From assembly GCF_016583905.1 (NCBI RefSeq), contig NZ_NRRY01000026.1:1-64000 (forward strand): a stretch of 64,000 bases of DNA, given 5' to 3'. The notes below the pieces were generated by a model. The model was not told the DNA's origin, made no database searches, and worked only from the letters and a program-made list of their open reading frames with translations. Shown here in pieces: positions 28,758 through 36,576 of the stretch; position 1 is the first letter of the stretch; the number at the start of each line of letters is the position of its first letter. The stretch comes from Lamprobacter modestohalophilus. Lineage in GTDB: Bacteria; Pseudomonadota; Gammaproteobacteria; Chromatiales; Chromatiaceae. Made by a program: the position numbers and the translations under genes.

Positions 28758-29557
28758 TGGCTGTTGACGCTGTCACTGAGCTGAAGGATGGCGAGGCGCT
28801 GTATCTCTATGCCGTGGTGCGCAGCGCCGAGCCGATGCGGTTGGATGTGCCGGGCATTGATGCCGCACGACCGCTGATGGCGCTGCACCATGCCGGCTTG
28901 ACGGCGATTGTGAGTGCGGTGTTGCTGACAGCGTTTCGTGGGCCGCAGGGCGAGCAGAATCTTGCCGATCTGGGCTGGCTGGGGCCGCGCGCCTTGGCGC
29001 ATGAGGCGGTGATCGAGCGGTTGATGGCACAGTGCACCGTCTTTCCGCTGCCGCTCGGTACCCTGTTTTCATCGAGACAGGCGTTACGCGAGGCCTTGGA
29101 TGCTCGGCGCGAGCAGATTGAGTCGGCCTTGGAGCGGCTGCGGGGCTGTCGCGAGTGGGCGGTCCAGGGGCACTTGGATCGGGAGGCAGCACTGGATGCG
29201 CGCATGGATGAGGCGATCGCGAGTGGGCGTTATGTGCCGGCGGTGTCATTGGGGCGGCAGCATCTGGAGAAGCAGCGCCTGCGGCGTGAGCTGGCGCGCG
29301 ATCTCGATGCCTGGCTGTTGATGCGCACCGCGCCCCTGGCCGAGACCTTGCGTCGGCAGTGTGCGGGTTTTTGCGAGCGGCAGCTGCAGGCCGATCAGGG
29401 ATGGGTCTTCAATTGGGCGGTGCTGGTGAGGCAGCAAGAGACGGCGCACTTTCACCAGATCCTCGACGAGGCGCGAGCTGTGCAGGCGGTTCGGGGCTTG
29501 CGCTTGGCCTGTAAGGGGCCTTTCGCGCCCTATAGTTTCTGTGGAAAGGCGCCCTGA
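28757..29557 (+). CDS. gvpF2: GvpF/GvpL family gas vesicle protein (GvpF2)
   Basis: 266 residues of the GvpL/GvpF family, an accessory protein that binds GvpA monomers at the growing shell. N-terminal domain: LYLYAVVRSAE, AVVSA-type segment LTAIVSAVLL, then ALAHEAVIERLMAQCTVFPLPLGTLF with the Pro-Leu-x-x-Gly-Thr motif. A helical middle domain (~120-200) and the C-terminal NWAVLVRQQETAHFHQILDE complete the family pattern. The Cys near the C-terminus (SFCGK) is unusual. Coupled to gvpZ by a 1-nt overlap. Confidence 0.88.
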   Translation: MAVDAVTELKDGEALYLYAVVRSAEPMRLDVPGIDAARPLMALHHAGLTAIVSAVLLTAFRGPQGEQNLADLGWLGPRALAHEAVIERLMAQCTVFPLPLGTLFSSRQALREALDARREQIESALERLRGCREWAVQGHLDREAALDARMDEAIASGRYVPAVSLGRQHLEKQRLRRELARDLDAWLLMRTAPLAETLRRQCAGFCERQLQADQGWVFNWAVLVRQQETAHFHQILDEARAVQAVRGLRLACKGPFAPYSFCGKAP

Positions 29558-29564
29558 GTCGGTC

Positions 29565-30455
29565 ATGGGGCTCATGCTCTATTGCATTGGCGCTGATCGC
29601 GGCTCGATGCCGCCGCGGGGGTTGGTCGCGGATGAGACGGATGAGACGGATGAGGCGAATAGCGCGATTGATGCCGCGACCGATGCAGCGACCGATGCAC
29701 TGGATACCCCCTTGCAGGCGGTCTCGGCGCATGGCTTGACGGCCTGGGTCGGCGAGAACGCAGAGGCTTCACAAAATGCGCAAGATGCGCAAGCGGCACT
29801 CGCCTTTGGCCGTGCGATCGAGGCCTTGCATCGGACGATGACCGTGATCCCGTTGCGTTATGGCTGCGTGTTTGCTGATACCGCAGCTGTAGAGGCGCAC
29901 CTAGGCGAACAGCAGCATCGTTATCGGGCGCTGCTCGAGGAGCTCGAGGACTGCGTCGAGCTGAGTCTGCGGATTCCTGTGGTGGCTGCGGAGACTGGCT
30001 TGGGCTCAGGCTTGAGCTCAGGTTTGGGCTCAGGTTTGGGTGCAGCAGGCTTGGCTGTAGGCTTGGAAATGGACTTGGAGCCGGTCACGGACTCAGCGCC
30101 GTCGGGCGCTGAGCTGCGCCGTGGACGCTCCTATCTGCTCGGGCGCAAGCAGAGGCTTGCCGCGGAGCAGGCGGCAGTGCGCGCGGCCGAGGCGCTCGAT
30201 CAGCCGCTGACTGGACTGGTGCGGCGGCGCGACATCGAGTCGGGCTGGTTTGCGGGGCAGGCGATGGTCTCGGCACATTATCTGGTGCCGCGGGAACAGT
30301 TGGAGCAGGTGGATGCAGTGCTGCATGAGGCCGCGCTGAGCCGCGCTGCAGAGACCGCCTCCGCGCCCTGGCTGTTGAGCGGGCCTTGGCCCCCTTTTCA
30401 TTTTGCTGCGCTCGCGGAGCTCCCGCCTGCAGATTCAGCGGATCATCATGTCTGA
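29565..30455 (+). CDS. gvpF3: GvpF/GvpL family gas vesicle protein (GvpF3)
   Basis: 296 residues. GvpF/L signatures are MLYCIGADR, LTAWVGENAEAS, AIEALHRTMTVIPLRYGCVF and LRRGRSYLLGRKQRLAAEQAA. Two low-complexity insertions distinguish it: an Asp/Glu/Thr/Ala stretch at ~20-45 (DETDETDEANSAIDAATDAA) and a Gly-Leu-Ser repeat at ~147-168, both coded by short tandem repeats. ATG 29565, 7 bp after gvpF2, is preferred to an upstream GTG (29541) inside gvpF2. It overlaps gvrB by 8 nt. Confidence 0.86.
   Translation: MGLMLYCIGADRGSMPPRGLVADETDETDEANSAIDAATDAATDALDTPLQAVSAHGLTAWVGENAEASQNAQDAQAALAFGRAIEALHRTMTVIPLRYGCVFADTAAVEAHLGEQQHRYRALLEELEDCVELSLRIPVVAAETGLGSGLSSGLGSGLGAAGLAVGLEMDLEPVTDSAPSGAELRRGRSYLLGRKQRLAAEQAAVRAAEALDQPLTGLVRRRDIESGWFAGQAMVSAHYLVPREQLEQVDAVLHEAALSRAAETASAPWLLSGPWPPFHFAALAELPPADSADHHV
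30000..30050. repeat. In-frame tandem repeat in gvpF3
   Basis: Degenerate 12-bp units (GGCTTGGGCTCA type), about four copies, encode Gly-Leu-Gly-Ser repeats between the two GvpF subdomains. Confidence 0.85.
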
Positions 30456-31905
30456 CCCCAGCGATCACGACAACCTACCCCTTGGCTATCAACAACTGCT
30501 CGATGGGATTCCCTCGACCGTCTTGTTGGTCAGTGAATCCTTGCGCATTTGCGCCGTCAATCAGCATTTTTTGGAGAAGAGCCGTCGTCGTGAGCGCGAT
30601 ACCCTCGGGCGCCGGATTACCGAGGTCTTTCCGCGTGTCATCCTAGAGCGCACCGACCTGCAGGCCAACATCGAGCAGGTCTTCCGCAGCGGCCAGCCGA
30701 TGCGCGGGGAGCAGATGAGCTATCGTGCGCCGGGCATTTCCAGGCGGGTCTATTTCTACTCGATCGTGCCCTTGTCTTGTGAGAACGGATCGAAGCGGGT
30801 GATGCTGTTCGTGGAGGATGTCAGCGAGCGGGCTCGCCTATCGGAAGAGGTGCGCCGGGTCGAGCGACGTCTGGCGTCGGTGGTCGAAAGCGCCAGTGAT
30901 ATCGTGCTGTCGACCGATAACGAGGGCCGCATCCGAACCTGGAATCCGGCGGCTGAGACCCTGTCAGGATTATCGGCTGCTGATGTGTCCGGTCGCTGGT
31001 TTGCGCAGCTCTGCGCCGAAGAAGACATCGATGAGGCCTCAAGAGTGCTGGCGCAGATCAAGGCCGGCAGCCAGTCGCAGACGGCGGAATGGCGATTGCC
31101 GACCGGCTCGGGACAGTCGCTGTTGGTGTCTTGGGTGTTCTCGGCGATGCGCGATGACTATGGCGAGATGATCGGCATGGTGGCGGTAGGGCGTGATCTC
31201 ACCGAGCGGCGAGAGCTGGAGATGCATCTGCGCCAATCGCAAAAGCTGGCGGCGCTTGGGGTGATGGCCGGTGGCATCGCGCACGAGATCCGCAATCCCT
31301 TGTCAACCTGCTACTCCGCCGTGCAGTTTCTGGATGATCCGGATCTGGATGCGGATCTGCGCCGTGAATGCATCGATAAGATCAAGGCCAGTGTCGAGAA
31401 GGCCTCGGGCATCATTGAGAATCTGCTGCGCTTTGCGCGGCCTTCGGCCGATGACGAGATGCAGGAAACCGATTTATGTGCTGTGCTGAAGGATACGACC
31501 GAATTAGTGGCCAATCAGGTCAAGGTCCAGCAGATCAGTTTGACATTGAGCCTCGAGGTTCCTCATCTGCAGCTGCGGGCGATCCCGAATCTGCTGCAGC
31601 AGGTGTTCTTGAATCTGCTCTTGAATGCCATTAACGCCATGCCGGATGGCGGCGAGCTACGGGTTGAGCTGCGTCAGGTGCAGAACCTGGCGCTTGTTGA
31701 TGTGACTGACACCGGTGTCGGCATTCCGAGCAGCGAGCTACAGAAGATCTTCGACCCTTTCCATACCAGTCGACAGACGCCAAACGGCACCGGACTCGGG
31801 CTGTCGATCTGCTATTCCATCATCCAGCGCCATCTTGGCTCGATCAGTGTGACCAGTCGAGTGGGTGAGGGAAGTACCTTCCGTGTTCAGCTGCCGATCC
31901 TGTGA
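30448..31905 (+). CDS. gvrB: PAS-domain sensor histidine kinase GvrB
   Basis: 485 residues. Two PAS domains (~15-130, ~145-265; the second starts [23 protein letters not shown]) precede a HisKA box [20 protein letters not shown] (phosphoacceptor in AHEIRN) and a HATPase domain with [25 protein letters not shown] and GTGLGLSIC. No transmembrane segment, so a cytosolic NtrB-like kinase. GvrB is the presumed partner of GvrA. ATG 30448 overlaps the gvpF3 stop; a longer in-frame start (30403) lies within gvpF3. Confidence 0.88.
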   Translation: MSDPSDHDNLPLGYQQLLDGIPSTVLLVSESLRICAVNQHFLEKSRRRERDTLGRRITEVFPRVILERTDLQANIEQVFRSGQPMRGEQMSYRAPGISRRVYFYSIVPLSCENGSKRVMLFVEDVSERARLSEEVRRVERRLASVVESASDIVLSTDNEGRIRTWNPAAETLSGLSAADVSGRWFAQLCAEEDIDEASRVLAQIKAGSQSQTAEWRLPTGSGQSLLVSWVFSAMRDDYGEMIGMVAVGRDLTERRELEMHLRQSQKLAALGVMAGGIAHEIRNPLSTCYSAVQFLDDPDLDADLRRECIDKIKASVEKASGIIENLLRFARPSADDEMQETDLCAVLKDTTELVANQVKVQQISLTLSLEVPHLQLRAIPNLLQQVFLNLLLNAINAMPDGGELRVELRQVQNLALVDVTDTGVGIPSSELQKIFDPFHTSRQTPNGTGLGLSICYSIIQRHLGSISVTSRVGEGSTFRVQLPIL

Positions 31906-31928
31906 TAAGGGTCACAGCGGCTTGAGCA

Positions 31929-32336
31929 ATGCGCGAGGTCAGCGTCCTACTGGTCGATGACGAGCCCAATATTTGCTGGGCCATCAAGGCGCTCTTACGT
32001 CCTCCGCGTTATCGGCTATTGAGTCTGAACAGCGGCTCGGAGGCCCTGTCGCGACTTCAGCACGAGTCCTTCGAGCGCATCATTGTGGATGCCAAGCTCC
32101 AGGATATGAATGGGCTGGACTTGGCACGGCGCATTCGCCTGCTCAATCCTGAGGCCTGGATTGTACTGATCTCGGCCTTCTATTACAGCGATGATCAGAC
32201 CGTGACCGCGGCCTTGAGCGAGGGCAGCATTCAGCGCTTCGTGGCCAAGCCTTTCTCGCATCAAGCACTGCTGGACGCCCTCGATCCTGAGCCGCCAGTG
32301 GCAGAGGGGTCTGACGACCCACTTGCTAGCCGTTAA
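31929..32336 (+). CDS. gvrC: Stand-alone response regulator receiver GvrC
   Basis: 135 residues, a single CheY-like receiver with no output domain. Acidic pocket VDDEP (N-terminal), phosphoacceptor in IIVDAKLQDMNG, Ser in LISAFYY and Lys in VAKPFS are all present. It is 23 bp after gvrB and last in the regulatory block; in the Serratia cluster gvrC occupies the same place. It probably relays or sinks phosphate from GvrB (inference). Confidence 0.86.
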   Translation: MREVSVLLVDDEPNICWAIKALLRPPRYRLLSLNSGSEALSRLQHESFERIIVDAKLQDMNGLDLARRIRLLNPEAWIVLISAFYYSDDQTVTAALSEGSIQRFVAKPFSHQALLDALDPEPPVAEGSDDPLASR

Positions 32337-32371
32337 TAATTCTCAATCACTATGGCTTGGTTACCATACCT

Positions 32372-32387
32372 ATGGAATCTGTTCCAT
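32372..32387. promoter_or_regulatory. Candidate GvrA operator upstream of gvpA1
   Basis: ATGGAATCTGTTCCAT is a perfect 6+6 inverted repeat with a 4-nt centre, 110 bp upstream of the gvpA1 -24 element, at typical enhancer distance. A nearby smaller inverted repeat CCATACCTATGG (32364-32375) overlaps it. Assignment to GvrA is inference. Confidence 0.5.
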
Positions 32388-32456
32388 GGTTTATCGATCA
32401 GAATATTAGCCAAGACGATTTTTCTGGACAAGCCAAGCTGATCTTTTGGCAATATA

Positions 32457-32469
32457 AATCAATAGCTTG
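32457..32469 (+). promoter_or_regulatory. IHF-binding site, gvpA1 promoter
   Basis: AATCAATAGCTTG matches WATCAANNNNTTR exactly, between the candidate operator and the sigma-54 promoter, in an AT-rich stretch. Confidence 0.75.
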
Positions 32470-32496
32470 GACTTTTTTTCTTCCTGTCGTCGATCT

Positions 32497-32512
32497 TGGC
32501 CCATGAGTTGCA
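32497..32512 (+). promoter_or_regulatory. Sigma-54 promoter of the gvpA1 operon
   Basis: TGGCCCATGAGTTGCA fits the -24/-12 consensus TGGCAC-N5-TTGCA with one mismatch and exact spacing, leaving about a 60-nt leader before gvpA1. No TGT-N10-ACA site is nearby, so NifA is not the expected activator. Confidence 0.88.
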
Positions 32513-32582
32513 ACCTTATCACTGACAGCGCAACCGCACTGTCTCTGAAGTTAAATGCGCTTTGCCGCATAGGAGTAGATAC

Positions 32583-32801
32583 ATGGCTAACATCGCAAAA
32601 TCCACTGACTCCTCAAGTCTGGCCGAAGTTGTTGATCGCATCCTCGACAAAGGCATCGTGGTTGATGCGTGGGTTAAGGTCTCGCTGGTTGGTATCGAGC
32701 TGCTCTCGGTTGAGGCCCGCGTGGTCGTGGCTTCGGTTGAGACCTACCTGAAGTATGCTGAGGCCATTGGCCTGACCGCCAGCGCTGCAGCGCCCGCCTG
32801 A
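32583..32801 (+). CDS. gvpA1: Major gas vesicle structural protein GvpA
   Basis: 72 residues, the usual GvpA length. The shell-forming segment is [54 protein letters not shown], nearly identical to cyanobacterial GvpA. AGGAG at about 32571-32575 precedes ATG 32583. It builds the rib structure of the gas vesicle. First gene behind the sigma-54 promoter and followed by a strong hairpin, which should give it more transcript than the downstream genes. Confidence 0.98.
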   Translation: MANIAKSTDSSSLAEVVDRILDKGIVVDAWVKVSLVGIELLSVEARVVVASVETYLKYAEAIGLTASAAAPA

Positions 32802-32864
32802 ATGACATGAAGTCATGGCAGCCTCGGGGTTAACTGATCACTTTGATGAGTCCTCGAGGAGGTT

Positions 32865-32890
32865 CCGCCTGTTGGCTTGCCAACAGGCGG
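32865..32890 (+). terminator. Strong hairpin between gvpA1 and gvpC
   Basis: A 12-bp perfect stem (arms CCGCCTGTTGGC / GCCAACAGGCGG) with only TT at the centre lies 64 bp after gvpA1. There is no following T-tract, so it may be an attenuator or a 3' stabiliser of an abundant gvpA1 message rather than a full terminator. Confidence 0.75.
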
Positions 32891-32941
32891 GACTTGTTGG
32901 TCTTAGATTGGCCTGAGGAGATAGGTTAGAGGAGACAGATG

Positions 32942-33751
32942 ATGGGCAAGATTTTAGATGATATGACGCATTTGCGCGGCGATATCGATCGCGCGCGCGA
33001 GGTCCGCGCGCAGGCTCAACAGGGGCGCTCCGAGCAGCTTGCGGATCGTGCATCAATGGTTGAGCGCATGCTCACCGGCTTTGCCGCGACGCGAGCCAAC
33101 CAGGGTGCGGCTGACCGAGCCTCGCGTCAGCAGTTTCTCGCCGGCTTGGAGCAAGATATCAACGCTTTGAACCAAGGTGTGCGCGACAGGATGCAAACCC
33201 TGCATCAAACCAGGGTCGAGCAGGCGGCGGCTGCGGCCGGTGAGCGTCGCGCGCAGGTCGAGGCGATCGCTGACGACATCCGCGGGACGCTTGGCGACTT
33301 CAAACAGAAGATGAGCGCGTTTCGCTCCGATTACCTGGCGTCTGTCAATGAGGATGCCTTTGCGCGTGCTGGATTCGTCGCCAATACCGGGCGTCAGGTT
33401 GCTGAACTGGTTGGTGGCTTCAGGCGGGAGCGCAGCGAACAGGCTGCGACGGATGCTCAGGCGCGAATCGCTTTCATCAAGGAACTGGGCAGCCAGGTCG
33501 CTGAGATCCAGAGCTCGGTGGCTAAGGATCTGGATGGGGTGAGGCAATTGTTCGGCAGTGGCAACTTTAGTGATCCGATTGGCCGGCGACCAGCGGCTCC
33601 TAGCAAGCCAAGCAAGCCCACAGCGATGCATGCACAGGCTCAGCCTCAGCCTGCTGCGAAAGAGAGCAAGCCTTCGGCAGCTGAGCGCGACACGAAGAAG
33701 CCAAACGCTCAGCAAGCAGCAAAGGCGAAGGAGCCGAAAACGGGCGACTAA
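32942..33751 (+). CDS. gvpC: Gas vesicle outer-surface protein GvpC
   Basis: 269 residues. A conserved N-terminal start (MGKILDDMTHLRGDIDRAR) precedes four to five diverged ~33-residue helical repeats rich in Ala/Arg/Gln (for example RASRQQFLAGLEQDINALNQ and TDAQARIAFIKELGSQVAEI). GvpC repeats wrap the GvpA ribs and strengthen the shell. The last ~65 residues (from ~205) are Pro/Ala/Lys-rich and basic, like an unstructured tail. AGAGGAG 7 nt before ATG 32942 supports this start over ATG 32939. Confidence 0.86.
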   Translation: MGKILDDMTHLRGDIDRAREVRAQAQQGRSEQLADRASMVERMLTGFAATRANQGAADRASRQQFLAGLEQDINALNQGVRDRMQTLHQTRVEQAAAAAGERRAQVEAIADDIRGTLGDFKQKMSAFRSDYLASVNEDAFARAGFVANTGRQVAELVGGFRRERSEQAATDAQARIAFIKELGSQVAEIQSSVAKDLDGVRQLFGSGNFSDPIGRRPAAPSKPSKPTAMHAQAQPQPAAKESKPSAAERDTKKPNAQQAAKAKEPKTGD

Positions 33752-33883
33752 GAAAGGGATCAATGCCTGAGCGCTGGTTGCGACCTGAGCGGGTCGCCAA
33801 GATCAGCGCTCGGTCTTGTTCCGACCCGATTGAGTTAGCTGCTTTAATGATGTCGCGATGTGCGCAGAGCCTGGAATTGAATT

Positions 33884-34933
33884 ATGACGCTGGAAAGTCT
33901 TCGACCCGATGTTGGTCTTAATGATGAAGACCTCGTTGTCCCTGAAGCAAGCGAGAGCTTTGTCTCCACGCCCTATGTAGAAGAGGTGACAAATCGGGCG
34001 CTGGTCTATCTGCGGGCCGGTTATCCGGTGCATCTTGCTGGCCCTTCCGGGACTGGCAAGACCACCATGGCCTTCCATCTGGCCGCGCTCTGGGGCCGGC
34101 CGGTGACGCTGATTCATGGCAATGATGAGTTTAGCGTCTCTGACCTCATCGGCACCAATGATGCCGGCTATCGGCGCAGTAAGGTGGTTGATAATTACAT
34201 CCACTCGGTGGTACGCACCGAGGAAGAGATGCGGCAGATGTGGGTTGATAATCGGTTGACGACGGCCTGTCGCAATGGCGATACGCTGATCTACGATGAA
34301 TTCAACCGCTCACGGCCAGAGGCGAACAATGTGCTGCTCTCGGTGATGTCGGAGGGGATCTTGAACCTGCCGGGATTACGCACAGCGGGTGAAGGCTATC
34401 TCGATGTCGGCGGCGATTTTCGCGCCATCTTTACCTCTAATCCAGAGGAATACGCTGGCACGCACAAGACCCAGGATGCGCTTGCAGATCGGATGATCAC
34501 GATCCGTCTGAATCCGCCGGATCGTGATACCGAGATCGAGATCGTCAAGGCGAAGGCAGGCATTGATGAGCTTGAGGCTGGTCATATTGTCGACATCATT
34601 CGCGAACTGCGGGGCAGTGGCGAGAATAAGACGCGACCGACCCTGCGCGCGGGTATTGCGATTGGCAAGATCCTTGGCATGGTTGATGGCCGCGCTCGCT
34701 TTGGTGATCGCTTCTTTCATGGTGTCTGCTATGACGTGGTCAGCACCGAAAGCGCGAAGGTCCTGCATGATGGGCAGTCGATCTTCCATCAACTGGTCGA
34801 CAGCGTGATCAAACAGGTCTGCCCGCCGGTTGGCGCGCAGCCAGGGGATGAGGGTACTCGCGCTCAAGTCCAAGCAAAGGTGAAGGCTGTCAACGCTTCT
34901 TTTGCGACAAAATTGAATACGTTTAGGAGTTGA
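33884..34933 (+). CDS. gvpN: Gas vesicle AAA ATPase GvpN
   Basis: 349 residues, MoxR-like AAA+ ATPase. Walker A AGPSGTGKTT (~53-62), LIGTNDAG, Walker B DTLIYDEFNRSRPEANN, sensor-1 FTSNPEEYAGTHKTQDAL and arginine region DRMITIRL are intact; C-terminal FGDRFFHGVCYDVVSTES is GvpN-specific. It enables conversion of biconical precursors to full vesicles, together with GvpC. It lies 132 bp after gvpC; its stop overlaps the gvpV start region. Confidence 0.96.
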   Translation: MTLESLRPDVGLNDEDLVVPEASESFVSTPYVEEVTNRALVYLRAGYPVHLAGPSGTGKTTMAFHLAALWGRPVTLIHGNDEFSVSDLIGTNDAGYRRSKVVDNYIHSVVRTEEEMRQMWVDNRLTTACRNGDTLIYDEFNRSRPEANNVLLSVMSEGILNLPGLRTAGEGYLDVGGDFRAIFTSNPEEYAGTHKTQDALADRMITIRLNPPDRDTEIEIVKAKAGIDELEAGHIVDIIRELRGSGENKTRPTLRAGIAIGKILGMVDGRARFGDRFFHGVCYDVVSTESAKVLHDGQSIFHQLVDSVIKQVCPPVGAQPGDEGTRAQVQAKVKAVNASFATKLNTFRS

Positions 34934-34935
34934 TG

Positions 34936-35301
34936 ATGGCGATCAAGACAACGCGCCCGCCGCGCACGTTGGGTGATATCAAGACGGTTGCTGGGCGGAG
35001 CTCGAACAAGAATCAACGCCGCTATGCCAGCTATTTTCAATTGGGTGCGCTGGAGCTCGAGCGGTATCGCCGAGGGCTTGAGCGAGACGCGGCTCAAGGC
35101 CGGATCGATGGCATTAATCAGCGCCTGGGTGAGATCGAGGGCGAAATGCAGGGCCTGCTGGTCGAGGCGGGAGCGGAGGGCGTGCAAAGGCCAACCAAAC
35201 AGGGTGAGCGGGCGCGCGTAGGCAGTCGCTCGGAGACCCGTAGTACAGTCACCTCGAATGAGCCAACAGGCCAGCCTCGTGGGCTGCGAATTCGCTATTG
35301 A
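34936..35301 (+). CDS. gvpV: Small gas vesicle protein GvpV
   Basis: About 121 residues. The N-terminus AIKTTRPPRTLGDIKTV is followed by a helical hairpin (YASYFQLGALELERYRRGLE, GRIDGINQRLGEIEGEMQGL) and a Ser/Thr/Arg-rich tail. The position between gvpN and gvpF and the size match GvpV of cyanobacteria and Serratia; function is unknown. AGGAG at 34925-34929 lies 6 nt before ATG 34936, with ATG 34933 as an alternative overlapping gvpN. Confidence 0.8.
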   Translation: MAIKTTRPPRTLGDIKTVAGRSSNKNQRRYASYFQLGALELERYRRGLERDAAQGRIDGINQRLGEIEGEMQGLLVEAGAEGVQRPTKQGERARVGSRSETRSTVTSNEPTGQPRGLRIRY

Positions 35302-35343
35302 GATGCAAGATCGAACCGCTATTGGACAATCCGTAGGATCATC

Positions 35344-36135
35344 ATGGCTCGTAATGTGAAATCGCAGGGCGGAAAGTTTATCTATGCACTGGTTGATGTT
35401 GGTGAAGAGAGCCCCGCCTATCGTGTGACCGGGCTGAATAAGGAACGGGTCTACGGCATCAATGTGGGTAACATTGGTGCCGTCGTCAGTGATATCCAAA
35501 GCGGACGTGTGCGTCCGGAACGACGCCATCTGATGGCGCATCGGGCCGTACTGGCTCATCTTTTGGAACTCGGTAGCGTGTTGCCAATGCGTTTCGGCAC
35601 CATCGCTTCGAGTTCACCTGCGGTCCAAGCGCTCCTGAGCAGCAATCGCGTGGCGATCGAGGAGCAGTTACAGCGGGTGCGGCAGCGCGTCGAAATGGGG
35701 CTCCGCGTCTCTTGGGACGTCGGTAACATCTATGAGTATTTCGTCAGCATGCATCCAATCCTCCGCGAGATGCGCGATTACGTGATGCAAGAAGAGCATA
35801 ACCGACGCGAAGAGAAGATCGAGCTAGGGCGGATGTTCGACCGCTTGGTTCAGGAAGAGCGCGAGCGGCATACTGCAGCGGTCATCGAGGTGTTACGCGG
35901 CTATTGTGAAGAAGTGGTCGCGAATCCCACAAAGCATGAAAAAGAGGTGATGAATCTGGCTTGTCTTGTCGACAAAGCCGGACAGGCCGAGTTCGAGAAA
36001 GGTGTCTTTCAGGCGTCTAAGCGGTTCAATAACGACTTTCTGTTCGATTACAACGGTCCTTGGGCTCCCCACAATTTCGTCGGTCTCGATCTGCAGACAC
36101 CCTCTCAGTCAGCGAATCGAGCGGCGGTCGGCTAG
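35344..36135 (+). CDS. gvpF1: GvpF/GvpL family gas vesicle protein (GvpF1)
   Basis: 263 residues. Family features are FIYALVDVGEESPAYRVTGL, VGNIGAVVSDIQSG, AHRAVLAHLLELGSVLPMRFGTI and the C-terminal NDFLFDYNGPWAPHNFVGL, the classic GvpF ending. It is the most canonical of the three F/L proteins here; GvpF primes GvpA addition. The gene lacks the low-complexity insertions seen in gvpF3. It starts 42 bp after gvpV. Confidence 0.94.
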   Translation: MARNVKSQGGKFIYALVDVGEESPAYRVTGLNKERVYGINVGNIGAVVSDIQSGRVRPERRHLMAHRAVLAHLLELGSVLPMRFGTIASSSPAVQALLSSNRVAIEEQLQRVRQRVEMGLRVSWDVGNIYEYFVSMHPILREMRDYVMQEEHNRREEKIELGRMFDRLVQEERERHTAAVIEVLRGYCEEVVANPTKHEKEVMNLACLVDKAGQAEFEKGVFQASKRFNNDFLFDYNGPWAPHNFVGLDLQTPSQSANRAAVG

Positions 36136-36183
36136 GCAGTCGCTGCGTGACAGCCCGGCCAGTCACAGGATGAGGCCGGTGAT

Positions 36184-36576
36184 GTGCTTCTAATCGATGA
36201 CCTCCTCCTCAGCCCCTATCGCGGTCTGCTCTGGGTGTTTAAGGAGATCCATAACGCTGCGCTCGAAGAGGTGGAGGGCGAGGCGGCCCGAATTCGCAAC
36301 GAGCTTACTGACCTTTATATGATGCTCGAGACCGAGCAGATCGATGAGGAGGAGTTCGACCGCCGCGAGGGACCGCTGCTTGACCGGCTCGATGAGCTCG
36401 AGGCGGATGAAGCGCCAGATGAGGACTATGCGGATGAGGACGATGCGGAAGATGAAGATCTGGATGATACGGATGCGGATGCGGTTAATGAGGTTTCGGA
36501 GGCGAATGATGAGGATTCGGAGGATAACGAGGCCGACAGCGAGGATGGCGAGGATGACTGGGAAGGCCGCGAATGA
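36184..36576 (+). CDS. gvpG: Gas vesicle protein GvpG with long acidic tail
   Basis: 130 residues. The first ~80 match GvpG: LIDDLLLSPYRGLLWVFKEI, then a helix with IRNELTDLYMMLETEQIDEEEFDRRE. The remaining ~50 residues are almost entirely Asp/Glu with Ala/Asn/Ser, encoded by GAT/GAG-rich repeats; GvpG proteins are usually ~80-90 residues. The GTG start at 36184 places the conserved LL-D motif at the N-terminus. Its stop overlaps gvpW (ATGA). Confidence 0.92.
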   Translation: MLLIDDLLLSPYRGLLWVFKEIHNAALEEVEGEAARIRNELTDLYMMLETEQIDEEEFDRREGPLLDRLDELEADEAPDEDYADEDDAEDEDLDDTDADAVNEVSEANDEDSEDNEADSEDGEDDWEGRE

